A stretch of DNA of 64,000 nucleotides from Pseudomonadota bacterium (GTDB lineage Bacteria; Pseudomonadota; Alphaproteobacteria; Rhizobiales; Beijerinckiaceae). Positions 34,282 through 46,106 of this stretch are shown here, one piece after another. How positions within the stretch are numbered: the stretch's first letter is position 1; every line of letters begins with the position of its first letter. The stretch is from assembly GCA_021781815.1 (NCBI GenBank), contig JAJXWB010000014.1, positions 29,133 through 93,132 of the forward strand. The letters are read 5' to 3'. The translations under genes and the position numbers were made by a program. The notes under the pieces are model-generated. The model was not told the origin of the DNA, did no database searches, and saw only the letters and a list, made by a program, of their open reading frames with translations.

Positions 34282-35208
34282 TCACCCGAAATTCAGTTTC
34301 AGCCCCGGCCGCGGCCACTCGAACGATACGAGCTTTCCTGTCGAGGACAGCGTGACATAGGCCGTACGCATGTCCGGGCCGCCGAAGCAGATGTTCGTCG
34401 TATACGGGTCCGGCATGGCGAAATGCTCGATGGACGTTCCGTCCGGCGAGATCGCGGTGACGCCGCCATTGAACAAGGTGGCGACACAGACATAGCCCGC
34501 GCTGTCGACCGCAAGCGAGTCGAACAACTGGAACCCCGGCAGACCCGCCAGCAACTGCCCGCCGCGCGCAGCAAAACCAGTCTGGCCCGGCGCGATCTTG
34601 CCCGGCGCATCAAGCGCCCACTTCCACACCCGCCCGGTCTGCGTCTCGGCGGCGTAGAGCGTCTTTTCGTCGGGCGACAGGCCGATGCCGTTCGGCGTCA
34701 TCAGCGGATAGACGGCCTCGGCGATAGACGAACCGTCGGCCTTCGCATAATAAAGCCCGCCGCGATCGAGATCGCGCGCCCGCGCCTTGCCGAGATCAGT
34801 GAACCACAGCCCGCCCGAGCGGTCGACCACGATGTCGTTTGGACCCTTGAGGGGACCGTTTTCGGCAGCGTCGTAGAGACGTTCGACCTTGCCGGTCGAA
34901 AAGTCGACCCGCTCGATGCGGCCGCCCGAATAATCCTTCGCCTGCGCAATCGGCCGCAAGCCGGTTTCTGGCGTTTCACGCCATTCGAAACCGCCATTGT
35001 TGCAGACGTACAGCTTGCCGTCCGGTCCGAGCGCCGCGCCGTTCGGGCCGCCGCCCGGCGTCGCCACAACGTGGATTTTCCCGTCCGGCGTGACGCGCGA
35101 AATGGCGCCGCGCGCAATCTCGACCAGCACGACGGACCCGTCAGGCATGGCGACCGGCCCCTCGGGAAAGCGAAGGCCCGTTGCGATTTCCTTTATCTTG
35201 ATCTGCAT
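34282..35208 (-). CDS. SMP-30/gluconolactonase-family protein
   Basis: 308 aa starting at MQIKIKEIATGLRFPEGPVA. A six-bladed propeller with the metal-binding Glu in FPEGPV, the Asn of GGPNGAALGPDG, GPNDIVVDRSGGLWFTDLG and NGIGLSPDEKTLYAAET is seen. Members are calcium- or zinc-dependent lactonases for gluconolactone and related sugar lactones; the exact substrate is not readable. No signal peptide. No sugar-pathway neighbours, so the pathway context is missing. Confidence 0.9.
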   Translation of the reverse strand: MQIKIKEIATGLRFPEGPVAMPDGSVVLVEIARGAISRVTPDGKIHVVATPGGGPNGAALGPDGKLYVCNNGGFEWRETPETGLRPIAQAKDYSGGRIERVDFSTGKVERLYDAAENGPLKGPNDIVVDRSGGLWFTDLGKARARDLDRGGLYYAKADGSSIAEAVYPLMTPNGIGLSPDEKTLYAAETQTGRVWKWALDAPGKIAPGQTGFAARGGQLLAGLPGFQLFDSLAVDSAGYVCVATLFNGGVTAISPDGTSIEHFAMPDPYTTNICFGGPDMRTAYVTLSSTGKLVSFEWPRPGLKLNFG

Positions 35209-35302
35209 ATCCCGACGGTTTCCTCTCGCTCGTTGTCGCCGACAGTGTGCGACGAAGTTCACGGCGAGGAAAGGCGCGTACGGGCAGGCCCGCCATGCAG
35301 CC

Positions 35303-36256
35303 TCAGAAGAAGATCTTCCGCCCTTCCATTCCCTTGTAGAGGCCGGCGACCTGCTCGGCGTAGCCGTTGTAGAGCTGGGTCGGCACGCGCTTGCCTGCGC
35401 CGATCAACTCCTCGGTGGCCTGCGACCAGCGGGGATGCGGCACATCCGGATTCACATTCGCCCAGAAGCCGTATTCGCCGCCCTGCAGCTTCTGCCAGAA
35501 ACTGACGGGTTGCTCCGAAACGAACGAGATGCGGACGATCGACTTGATCGACTTGAAGCCGTACTTCCACGGCATGGCGAGGCGGATCGGAGCGCCGAAG
35601 CAATTGGCGAGAGATTTGCCGTAAGCGCCGATCGCCATGAAGGCAAGTTCGTTCATCGCTTCGTCGATGCGGACGCCCTCGACATAGGGCCAAGGATACC
35701 AGAATTGCTTCTGCCCCGGCGCGGTTTTGGCGTCCTGGAAGGTTTCAAGGCGCAGGTATTTCGCCTCCGGTTTCGGGTCCGCGAGTTTCACCAGCTCGGA
35801 CAGCGGAAAGCCCGTCCACGGGATCGCCATCGCCCACGTCTCGACGCAGCGGTGGCGGTAGAGCCGCTCTTCGATCGGCATCGCCTTGATCAGATCGTCG
35901 ATCGCTATGTCCCGGGGGGCAGCGACCAGACCGTCGATCTTCACGCTCCATGGCCGCGTCTTGAGCGATTTTGCAGCGGCGCCGATTTGCTTCGACGAAC
36001 CGAACTCGTAGAAATTGTTGTAATCGGAATTGACGCTCTCGGGCGTCACCGCGCGATCGAGCTTGAAGACGTCGTTGTGCCTTGCCGGAAACAACGCGGC
36101 GAGCGGATCGTCTGCGGCAAGCGCCGCAGACGGCAGCGCCAGGGCCGCGCCGGCCGCCGCCGCGCCCTTGATGACGCTGCGTCGATCGAAGAAGCGCCGC
36201 TCCGGCGTCGCCGTGCTTTCGGGAATTTCCCACGACCTGCGAACCCTGATCAGCAC
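35303..36256 (-). CDS. msrP: protein-methionine-sulfoxide reductase catalytic subunit
   Basis: 317 aa. MsrP (YedY) is a periplasmic molybdopterin enzyme that repairs oxidised methionine in envelope proteins. A twin-arginine signal RRSVIKGAAAAGAALALP is at about residues 26-43. The Mo-ligand cysteine lies in YRHRCVETWAMAIPW, and the downstream GFPLSELVKL and PWKYGFKSIKS segments match the family. Its usual haem-membrane partner msrQ is not adjacent, so it must be elsewhere or replaced. Confidence 0.95.
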   Translation of the reverse strand: MLIRVRRSWEIPESTATPERRFFDRRSVIKGAAAAGAALALPSAALAADDPLAALFPARHNDVFKLDRAVTPESVNSDYNNFYEFGSSKQIGAAAKSLKTRPWSVKIDGLVAAPRDIAIDDLIKAMPIEERLYRHRCVETWAMAIPWTGFPLSELVKLADPKPEAKYLRLETFQDAKTAPGQKQFWYPWPYVEGVRIDEAMNELAFMAIGAYGKSLANCFGAPIRLAMPWKYGFKSIKSIVRISFVSEQPVSFWQKLQGGEYGFWANVNPDVPHPRWSQATEELIGAGKRVPTQLYNGYAEQVAGLYKGMEGRKIFF

Positions 36257-36401
36257 GCGCGCGCTCCTTTTGCATCTGCAAGGGATAGCTAGGGTGGCGC
36301 AGGTTCAACCACAAATCACGAGGTCGCGAGCGCGGGCGCGGCCACGGCGCAAGTCCCCCATGCGGCGCTTCTCCCGACGGCGCGCGGGCTCAAGAGGCGC
36401 G

Positions 36402-37427
36402 TCAGCCGCGCTTGTCTCGCAGCGCGCGCCACGCGACATATCGAATCGCAATCTCGCGCGCGATGAGCGACGTGTCGTCGATTGGCGCGCATGGCCAGCG
36501 TTCGAGGCGTCCGAGCCAGCGCCGGATGCGGCCTGCCTTCTCCAGCGAAGCAAGAAAAGCCGTGATACGCGGATGTCCGCCATTTGGTTCATAGACCATG
36601 ACCGGGGCGGCTGTGGCGCAGGCTTCGCCGACCATGTTGGTTGAGTCCGCCGTCACGACGATCGTAGAAGCGTGCGCGAGCATCTGTAGATACGGATTGT
36701 TCCCGTCGCCTGCCCAGAGAAAGGCGCGCCGGGGCGTATCAGCGATCTCGCGTCTGATCTCGTCGATGAGATTTTTCGGGGTGCGCCGCGACGACGTGAT
36801 CATCACGCTCGCCCCGGACAGGATGATGGATTCGACAGCTCCAACCAGCGTGCGCCGATCTTTTTCGTCGAACGCATAATGCCGGCTGTCGCCGCCGAGC
36901 AGCAACGCCATGCGCGGCGCAGGCAGCGCAGCGATTCGCGCGTCGGGAGCGGCGAGCGCCTGCTCCAGCGCCGCAGCCGTGACCAGATGAGGCGCAGTCA
37001 GCGACACGATCACGTTCGGCCCACGCAGCGCATCATGCGCCGCCACCCAGACGATGTCGGCGACTCTGGCGGACACACGCGGATCCTTGAGAAAGATCGT
37101 GAAGGTCTCGCCGCCCGACGCTCGCCGGACATGGCGCAGATAGGGAACCGCGCGCCGGCCCGATGCGATCAGCACATCGGGAAAGGGCGGAGCGATTGGG
37201 CTGAACGCCGCGCCCGGCCGTTCGGCCGGATCGATCGGTCCACGCGGAGCAATCGCCGCAAACAGCGCGCGCGGCCGCACGACGCGCCGCTCCGGCTCAA
37301 GCCCGAGCGCCCTGGCGAGGCCAAGGCACGGAACTTCGTCGCCGGCCTTGCCGTCGGTGACGACCCAGCAGGTGCGGCCCGCGAACGCCGAGGCGGGCTC
37401 GGATGAATTGTCGAAGAGCCGGTTCAA
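36402..37427 (-). CDS. ELM1/DUF1022-like (GT-B fold) protein
   Basis: 341 aa if it starts at the TTG preceded by GGGAG; an ATG at 37538 would add about 37 residues that overlap the putative Lrp operator and look non-coding. The family core RTCWVVTDGKAGDEVPCLGL, VLIASGRRAVPYLR, VWVAAHDALRGPNVIVSLTA, MALLLGGDSRHYAF and TADSTNMVGEACATAAPVMVY is typical of ELM1-like proteins. Plant ELM1 acts in mitochondrial fission; bacterial members have a glycosyltransferase-like fold and unproven function, possibly envelope-related. Divergent from the Lrp gene. Confidence 0.85.
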   Translation of the reverse strand: MNRLFDNSSEPASAFAGRTCWVVTDGKAGDEVPCLGLARALGLEPERRVVRPRALFAAIAPRGPIDPAERPGAAFSPIAPPFPDVLIASGRRAVPYLRHVRRASGGETFTIFLKDPRVSARVADIVWVAAHDALRGPNVIVSLTAPHLVTAAALEQALAAPDARIAALPAPRMALLLGGDSRHYAFDEKDRRTLVGAVESIILSGASVMITSSRRTPKNLIDEIRREIADTPRRAFLWAGDGNNPYLQMLAHASTIVVTADSTNMVGEACATAAPVMVYEPNGGHPRITAFLASLEKAGRIRRWLGRLERWPCAPIDDTSLIAREIAIRYVAWRALRDKRG

Positions 37428-37502
37428 GGCTATCAGCTCCCGGGACGATCTCCAGTGACGACGAGTATTTTTCGCGAGAACTCCCGCCAGCAAAAAGCTA
37501 AA

Positions 37503-37524
37503 GCTTGATCTCGCCGGATCAAGC
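37503..37524. promoter_or_regulatory. inverted repeat upstream of the Lrp/AsnC gene
   Basis: GCTTGATC-TCGCCG-GATCAAGC is a perfect 8+6+8 palindrome centred 35 bases before the Lrp start codon, between divergent genes. Lrp/AsnC proteins are usually autoregulated, so it is a plausible operator. The 8-base gap between TTGAT and ATCAA rules out an Fnr box. Confidence 0.55.
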
Positions 37525-37548
37525 GGCGCCAGCCCCATCGGATATGTC

Positions 37549-38013
37549 GTGACCGTTCAACTTGACCAGATCGACCTTGCCATTCTCGCGCAATTGCAGG
37601 CCGACGGCAGAATCACCAATGTTGAACTCGCCCGCCGGGTCGGCATTTCAGCCCCACCCTGCCTGCGCCGCATGCGCGCGCTGGAGGAGGCAGGAGTCAT
37701 TGCAGGCTATCGCGGCCTAGTCGATCCCCGCGCGCTCGGTCTGACGGTCGTTTTTTTCGTATTCGTGCAGCTCGACCACCAGACCGAAACCGAACTCGCT
37801 GCATTCGACGCCCGCGTCGCCGGCTGGCAGACGGTGCGCGAATGCTGGACGCTGTCGGGTGAAACCGATTTCCTGCTGAAGTGCGTCGCCCCCGACCTCG
37901 CCGCGCTACAGAAATTCATCGCCGAACTGACTGCAACCCCGAACGTGCGCAATGTCCGCTCCTCGCTGGCTCTGAAGGCCGTCAAGAACGAGGCGACGGG
38001 GTACGTTCCATAG
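37549..38013 (+). CDS. Lrp/AsnC-family transcriptional regulator
   Basis: 154 aa from a GTG start (VTVQLDQIDLAILAQLQADG). The N-terminal helix-turn-helix contains ITNVELARRVGISAPPCLRR. The C-terminal RAM ligand-binding domain contains VREC-type segments and the GETDFLLKCVAPDLAALQKF motif. These proteins form octamers and respond to amino acids. It lies between the ELM1-like gene and greA, convergent to greA; the same gene next to greA-carB is seen in related genomes. Confidence 0.94.
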   Translation: MTVQLDQIDLAILAQLQADGRITNVELARRVGISAPPCLRRMRALEEAGVIAGYRGLVDPRALGLTVVFFVFVQLDHQTETELAAFDARVAGWQTVRECWTLSGETDFLLKCVAPDLAALQKFIAELTATPNVRNVRSSLALKAVKNEATGYVP

Positions 38014-38029
38014 CGCGGACCGCGCTACG

Positions 38030-38506
38030 TCAGCCGAAAGCCACCTTCAGAATCTCGTAGCTCTTGCCGCCGCCGGGCGCATTGACCTCGACCGTGTCGC
38101 CAACGGTTTTGCCGATCAGCGCGCGCGCAATCGGCGAGGTGATCGAAACGCGGCCACTCTTCACATCAGCCTCGGTCTCGCCGACGATCTGATATTTCTT
38201 CTCTTCGTCGGTGTCCTCGTCGATCAGAGTCACCGTTGCGCCGAACTTGACCGTCTTGCCGCCGAGTTTCGACACGTCGATGACGTCGGCGCGCGCCAGC
38301 TTGTCCTCAAGCTCGGCGATCCTGCCCTCGTTCAGCGATTGTTGTTCCTTGGCTGAATGATACTCCGCATTCTCGGACAGGTCGCCATGCGAGCGCGCCT
38401 CCGCGATCTGCTGGATGATGCGCGGGCGTTCGACCTGCTGGCGACGCTTCAGTTCCTCGTCCAGAGCGGCATAGCCCGCGGCGGTGATCGGCAGCTTCTC
38501 AATCAT
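38030..38506 (-). CDS. greA: transcription elongation factor
   Basis: 158 aa starting at [20 protein letters not shown]. It rescues backtracked RNA polymerase by stimulating transcript cleavage. The N-terminal coiled coil has the tip acidic motif [15 protein letters not shown], and the C-terminal FKBP-like domain has [18 protein letters not shown]. Length is exactly that of the family. It lies 58 bases downstream of carB on the same strand. Confidence 0.98.
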   Translation of the reverse strand: MIEKLPITAAGYAALDEELKRRQQVERPRIIQQIAEARSHGDLSENAEYHSAKEQQSLNEGRIAELEDKLARADVIDVSKLGGKTVKFGATVTLIDEDTDEEKKYQIVGETEADVKSGRVSITSPIARALIGKTVGDTVEVNAPGGGKSYEILKVAFG

Positions 38507-38564
38507 ATTTCGTTGTCCGAATCTTGGGTCTGGGTCTTCGGGAAATGAGGATGGACGCGCCGCT

Positions 38565-41903
<3,339 letters not shown>

Positions 41904-42060
41904 GTCGTCCCGTCGTCAGATCCGGCCCGTGAGCGCCCTCGCGCTTCGGGTGTCCTGCTGGGCAGGTTCCTCAGCGTGAGCGCGACGGCGTCGGCCGCCT
42001 TTCGATTTCCCTCACCCTGCAGGGCCGCCGGCGGCGTCTCGAAGGAGGAGGAAAATCGGC

Positions 42061-42074
42061 TCGCCAATTGGCGA
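42061..42074. promoter_or_regulatory. perfect 14-bp palindrome upstream of carB
   Basis: TCGCCAATTGGCGA is fully self-complementary. In the carB direction it lies a few bases after the T-run of a terminator-like hairpin and about 160 bases before the start codon. It could be a repressor operator or part of an attenuator; neither is proven. Confidence 0.5.
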
Positions 42075-42080
42075 ACTCAT

Positions 42081-42103
42081 AAAAAAAGGCCGCATCGCCG
42101 GCC
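42081..42103 (-). terminator. T-tailed hairpin reading toward carB
   Basis: On the minus strand GGCCG-gcgatg-CGGCC is followed at once by seven Ts. This is a short but canonical intrinsic terminator. No minus-strand gene lies to its right (the next genes there run plus), so the only gene it could affect is carB, 178 bases downstream. This makes it a candidate attenuator, or the end of a small unannotated transcript. Confidence 0.6.
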
Positions 42104-42190
42104 CTCAGCGCCGGAACGCGCCCTTCGAGAATTTGCAGTCCGGGCGCGCCCGGCTGGATCGGGCGATACCTAGCCGAGAATGACCGCTAT

Positions 42191-42592
42191 GTGAACCCCT
42201 GGCGGCGCGACCATTCGCGCCTTGCGGAAAGCGCGCGGCCGGTGTCGGATAGCATCCGTGGATTTGCCCGTGCGGAGGCTCTGTTGCGGCTTTTGCTCCT
42301 TTCCTGCCTGGCGGCCACCTTGGCCGCCGCGCCTTCGGCTCAGGCGCTCGACAGGGCCAAGAAGCAGGATTTGATCGTCCAGTGCGCCGCTTGCCACGGG
42401 GCGGACGGCGTCGCGCGCGACGCCGAGACGCCCGACCTCGCCGGCCAGCATGATGTGTACATCTACAGGCAGCTCAGGGCTTTCAGCAGCGGCGCACGTC
42501 CACACAAGGAGATGCGATATATGGGCCGCCACATGACCGATGAGGAAATGCAGGCCATCGCGAGCTATTATTCCGGCCTGCCCAAGCAGTGA
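42191..42592 (+). CDS. periplasmic cytochrome c (c4/c553-like)
   Basis: 133 aa from a GTG; another GTG at 42242 would begin nearer the signal peptide. A hydrophobic segment LLRLLLLSCLAATLAAAPSA serves as signal peptide. The single haem site is CAACHG, followed by GVARDAETPDLAGQHDVYIY, and an axial Met is expected in EMRYMGRHMTDEEM. It is a small soluble electron carrier. It may be in an operon with the 68-residue protein, gtrA and bluB that follow. Partner reductase or oxidase unknown. Confidence 0.88.
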   Translation: MNPWRRDHSRLAESARPVSDSIRGFARAEALLRLLLLSCLAATLAAAPSAQALDRAKKQDLIVQCAACHGADGVARDAETPDLAGQHDVYIYRQLRAFSSGARPHKEMRYMGRHMTDEEMQAIASYYSGLPKQ

Positions 42593-42619
42593 GGCGCCCT
42601 GCGGCGCCGGGGAGCCGCC

Positions 42620-42826
42620 ATGGCCGCGATACATGACCTGATCGAAGACTGGATCCAGTTCCGCTCGGTTTTGCAGCGGCAGCTCAAGCTGCTCGAAACC
42701 GACCAGACGCGGAAAGGCGCGCCGGCCGTCGACGTCGCGTCTGAGGCGACCAAGGCGCGCCTGAGACGATGTCTCGACGAGATGAATGCGCTGCTGAAGC
42801 AACATGCCAGGTCGGACCTGTCCTGA
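42620..42826 (+). CDS. short helical protein, function unknown
   Basis: 68 aa starting at MAAIHDLIEDWIQFRSVLQR, with a GGGGAGCC sequence before the start as ribosome site. Leu and charged residues are spaced as in an amphipathic helix or coiled coil (RQLKLLETD and RLRRCLDEMNALLKQHA). No family is recognised. It lies 27 bases after the cytochrome c gene and is probably co-transcribed with it. Confidence 0.6.
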   Translation: MAAIHDLIEDWIQFRSVLQRQLKLLETDQTRKGAPAVDVASEATKARLRRCLDEMNALLKQHARSDLS

Positions 42827-42902
42827 ATGGCCAGTGGTTGCAAGGTGACGGACGCGGCTCGAAGGCGTAAGCAAAACGCCCCATCCAAGCCGTGGCCGAT
42901 CC

Positions 42903-43292
42903 GTGCGTCTTCGTTTTCAACTGTCCGCCTTCGCCCTTGTCGGCATCGTCGCCACGGCCGTGCATTACGGGCTGCTGATCGGCCTCAGGCAGGGCGCGGG
43001 CTGGCCGGCCGTGCCCGCGGCCCTGTGCGGCTATATCGGCGGCGGGCTCGTTTCCTACCGTCTCAGCCGGACGCACGTCTTTGAGACCACGCGGGCGCAT
43101 CTGGACGCCGGCTGGCGATTTGCGGTGGTCGCTGGCGTCGGCTTCTGCCTGACCGGACTCGCCATGCATCTTTTCGTCGATCGTCTCGCCCTCCACTACC
43201 TGCTCGCGCAGGTCGTCACGACCGGGATGGTGATGATCTGGAGTTTCATTGCCCACAAATTCTGGACGTTTGGCGGAGGCCAGCTCACATGA
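42903..43292 (+). CDS. GtrA-family membrane protein
   Basis: 129 aa from a GTG. Four membrane spans and the GtrA pattern AFALVGIVATAVHYGLLIGL, then VSYRLSRTHVF and ARKFW-like AHKFWTFGG at the end are present. GtrA proteins help flip or retain polyprenyl-linked sugars in O-antigen, arabinogalactan or teichoic-acid glycosylation. No glycosyltransferase partner is adjacent. It overlaps bluB by 4 bases. Confidence 0.9.
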   Translation: MRLRFQLSAFALVGIVATAVHYGLLIGLRQGAGWPAVPAALCGYIGGGLVSYRLSRTHVFETTRAHLDAGWRFAVVAGVGFCLTGLAMHLFVDRLALHYLLAQVVTTGMVMIWSFIAHKFWTFGGGQLT

Positions 43293-43909
43293 CGACGCCG
43301 CAGCCGCCCGAGTTCGACGCCGCTTTCCGTGAAAAGCTGGCGGAATTGTTCGCATGGCGGCGCGACGTGCGCCGATTCCGGCCGGATCCCGTCGCGCCGG
43401 AACTGATCGCCTCCCTTCGCGCCCAAGCGGATTCCGCGCCCTCGGTCGGCGACAGCCGGCCCTGGCTCTGGATCGAAACCGGCGCCGCGCAGCGCGCGGC
43501 GATAAAGGCGAATTTCCAGCGCGCCAACGCCGACGCGCTCTCGGCTTACGAGGGCGAACGGGCCAAACTCTACGCCACGCTCAAGCTCGAAGGCTTCGAC
43601 CGCTCGCCCGTGCAATTCGCCGTATTCTGCGATCGCGAAGCGGCGCGCGGCCAGGGCCTGGGACGTCGTACGATGCCACAGACGCTTGATTATTCGGTCG
43701 TCGGCGCAATCATGCTGTTCTGGCTCGCCGCGCGAGCCGCAGGTCTGGGCGTCGGTTGGGTGTCGATCCTCGATCCCGAGCAGGCGCGGCTTGATCTCGG
43801 CCAGCCCGAGCATCATGCGCTGATCGCCTATCTGTGCGTGGGCTGGCCGGAGGAGGAGCACGTCGACCCGGAACTGGTTCGGCTCGGCTGGGTCGGGCCG
43901 CGGCGATAG
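43289..43909 (+). CDS. bluB: 5,6-dimethylbenzimidazole synthase
   Basis: 206 aa. BluB cleaves FMN with oxygen to make 5,6-dimethylbenzimidazole, the lower ligand of vitamin B12. It is a nitroreductase-fold flavoprotein. Family marks are LFAWRRDVRRFRPDPV, APSVGDSRPW, YATLKLEGFDRSPVQFAVFC and GRRTMPQTLDYSVVGAIML. Length is usual for the family. No cobalamin riboswitch was seen before it and no other B12 genes are near. It overlaps gtrA by 4 bases. Confidence 0.93.
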   Translation: MTTPQPPEFDAAFREKLAELFAWRRDVRRFRPDPVAPELIASLRAQADSAPSVGDSRPWLWIETGAAQRAAIKANFQRANADALSAYEGERAKLYATLKLEGFDRSPVQFAVFCDREAARGQGLGRRTMPQTLDYSVVGAIMLFWLAARAAGLGVGWVSILDPEQARLDLGQPEHHALIAYLCVGWPEEEHVDPELVRLGWVGPRR

Positions 43910-43943
43910 ACGAGCGCTGTTGGGGCGCGCCGTCCGGCGTCGC

Positions 43944-44855
43944 TCAGGGCCATTTCACCGTCGGCGGCAGCGACGACAGAATCGACGCGACATTGCCGCC
44001 GGTCTTGAGCCCGAAGATCGTGCCGCGATCGTAGAGCAGGTTGAATTCGACATAGCGCCCGCGCCGCACGCATTGCTCCTCCCGGTCGGCGTCCCTCCAG
44101 CCGAGTCCGAAATTGCGACGCACGATCTCCGGATAGACCGCGAGGAATGAGTCGCCGACATCGCGCGTGAAGGCGAAATCCGCATCCCAGCCACTGTTGG
44201 CGGCGTCGCCGGCGCTATTGAGATAGTCATAGAAAATCCCGCCGGTCCCGCGCGGCTCGGCGCGGTGTTTCAGATAGAAATATTCGTCGCACCACGCCTT
44301 GTAGCGCGCGTGATCGGCGACGCCGGCGTGACGTTCGCACGCCCCGCGCATCGCCGCGTGAAACGCCCTCGTGTCCGGATCGTCCTGCGTCCGTCGCCGA
44401 TCGAGAAGCGGCGTCAGGTCGGCGCCGCCTCCGAACCATGCCCTGGTCGTCACGACAAAGCGCGTGTTCATGTGAACCGTCGGCGCGTTCGGATTCCACG
44501 GATGCGCGATCAGCGAGAGTCCGGCCGCCCAGAAGCGCGGGTCATCCGTCGCGCCGGGAATCTGCGCGGCGAATTCCGGCGCGAAGGTTCCGTAGACGGT
44601 TGACGTGTGCACGCCCGCTTTCTCGAATACTCGGCCCTTCAGGATGGCCATGCGGCCGCCTCCGCCCGGCGCCCCCGTAGGGTCGGCGCGCGACCACGAT
44701 TGCAGGTCAAATGTCCCGGGCGTCGACGCTTCGGGAAAGAACGGCCCGGCCGCTTCGGTCTCCAGCGCCTCGAACGCCTCGATGATTCGCTCCTGCAATG
44801 CGGCGAACCATGCGGCAGCTTCGCCCTTGCGGCGGTCGAGCAGGTCTTGCGTCAT
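43944..44855 (-). CDS. hemF: oxygen-dependent coproporphyrinogen III oxidase
   Basis: 303 aa starting at [20 protein letters not shown]. It decarboxylates two propionates of coproporphyrinogen III during haem synthesis. The family signatures [60 protein letters not shown] and [18 protein letters not shown] are complete. It lies 31 bases downstream of trmL on the same strand. The oxygen-dependent form fits an aerobic or facultative organism. Confidence 0.97.
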   Translation of the reverse strand: MTQDLLDRRKGEAAAWFAALQERIIEAFEALETEAAGPFFPEASTPGTFDLQSWSRADPTGAPGGGGRMAILKGRVFEKAGVHTSTVYGTFAPEFAAQIPGATDDPRFWAAGLSLIAHPWNPNAPTVHMNTRFVVTTRAWFGGGADLTPLLDRRRTQDDPDTRAFHAAMRGACERHAGVADHARYKAWCDEYFYLKHRAEPRGTGGIFYDYLNSAGDAANSGWDADFAFTRDVGDSFLAVYPEIVRRNFGLGWRDADREEQCVRRGRYVEFNLLYDRGTIFGLKTGGNVASILSSLPPTVKWP

Positions 44856-44886
44856 GCCAGAGCAATCGTCGTCCGCCGCCACCACG

Positions 44887-45354
44887 TCAACTCCGGGTCT
44901 GCCGCAACGCCTCGCCCAGAACCATCGCCGCGGCGACTGCGACATTGAGCGAGCGCAGCTCGGGCCGAATCGGCACGACGACGCGCGCGTCCGCCGCATC
45001 GTGCGCCTCCGGCGGCGCGCCCGCGGATTCGCGTCCGACCATCAGGATGTCGCCCGCCCGGAAAGCAAAATCCGTGTAGGGCTGGACCGCCCGGGTGGTC
45101 AGCAGCACGAGGCGCCGTCCGGACCGGGCGCGCCACGCCTCGAAGGCGCGGAACGACACGTGCCTGACGATTTCCACCTTGTCGAGATAATCCATCCCGG
45201 CGCGCCGGAAATGCCGGTCGGACACCGGGAACCCTGCCGGCTCGACAATCGCGGCCGAAACACCGAGGCAGGCGCAGGCGCGCAGCATCGTGCCAGCATT
45301 CTGCGGGATGTCCGGCTGATAGAGCGCGAGAGTGAGTGAGCCGCCTGTGACCAT
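44887..45354 (-). CDS. trmL: tRNA (cytidine(34)-2'-O)-methyltransferase
   Basis: 155 aa starting at [20 protein letters not shown]; an in-frame ATG at 45402 is less likely. It methylates the wobble base ribose of tRNA-Leu. It has the SPOUT-fold knot with [30 protein letters not shown] and the end [16 protein letters not shown]. Length is normal. The gene is divergent from petA with 190 bases between. Confidence 0.94.
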   Translation of the reverse strand: MVTGGSLTLALYQPDIPQNAGTMLRACACLGVSAAIVEPAGFPVSDRHFRRAGMDYLDKVEIVRHVSFRAFEAWRARSGRRLVLLTTRAVQPYTDFAFRAGDILMVGRESAGAPPEAHDAADARVVVPIRPELRSLNVAVAAAMVLGEALRQTRS

Positions 45355-45544
45355 TCGTCGCCTGTGGAGCCGCCTTGGATACGAAACCCGCTCTATAGAC
45401 AAGCTAGGGGAACGATGCGAAATAGCGCAAGCTCCCGACAGGGCTGGAGAGGCGACAGGCGCATTGCGGCCCGGCCTCCCGGTCCTGTAGAAGCCGACCC
45501 CACCGGCCGCGCTCGACGACGGCCCTGTCTGGAGATTTGACGAC

Positions 45545-46060
45545 GTGGCGACATCGACGGCCGAACCGACCCGCAGGGATATGCTCTACATCGCCACCGG
45601 CGCCGCGACCGCCGTGGCCACCGGCGCCGCTATCTGGCCGTTCATCGCCCAGATGAACCCGGACGCCTCGACCCTGGCGCTTTCCTCCACGGAACTCGAC
45701 ATCGGCGCCATCCCGGAAGGTCAGATAGTGACCGTCAAATGGCGCGGCAAGCCCGTGTTCGTGCGCCATCGCACGAAGAAAGAGATCGAAGAAGCGGAGA
45801 ACGTGCAGTTGTCGCAACTGCCCGATCCGCAGGCCGACTCTGCGCGCGTCAAGAAGCCGGAATGGCTCGTCGTCATCGGCATCTGCACGCATCTCGGCTG
45901 CATTCCGCTCGGCCACCAGGGCGCCTACGACGGCTGGTTCTGCCCCTGCCACGGGTCGGTCTACGACACCTCCGGCCGCATCCGGCAGGGACCCGCCCCG
46001 CGCAATCTCGACGTGCCGGACTATGCATTTCTGACCGACACGAAGATCAAGATCGGCTGA
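45545..46060 (+). CDS. petA: ubiquinol-cytochrome c reductase Rieske iron-sulfur subunit
   Basis: 171 aa from a GTG. One N-terminal membrane span (about residues 17-36, with a TRRDM twin-arginine-like motif before it) anchors the periplasmic Rieske domain. The 2Fe-2S ligands are in CTHLGC and CPCHGS, with both Cys-His pairs intact. First gene of petABC; a 46-base gap precedes petB. Confidence 0.97.
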   Translation: MATSTAEPTRRDMLYIATGAATAVATGAAIWPFIAQMNPDASTLALSSTELDIGAIPEGQIVTVKWRGKPVFVRHRTKKEIEEAENVQLSQLPDPQADSARVKKPEWLVVIGICTHLGCIPLGHQGAYDGWFCPCHGSVYDTSGRIRQGPAPRNLDVPDYAFLTDTKIKIG

Positions 46061-46106
46061 GCGCCTTGGGTAGGCAAACGCAGTAATTCCAGAGAAGGCA
46101 AGACTA

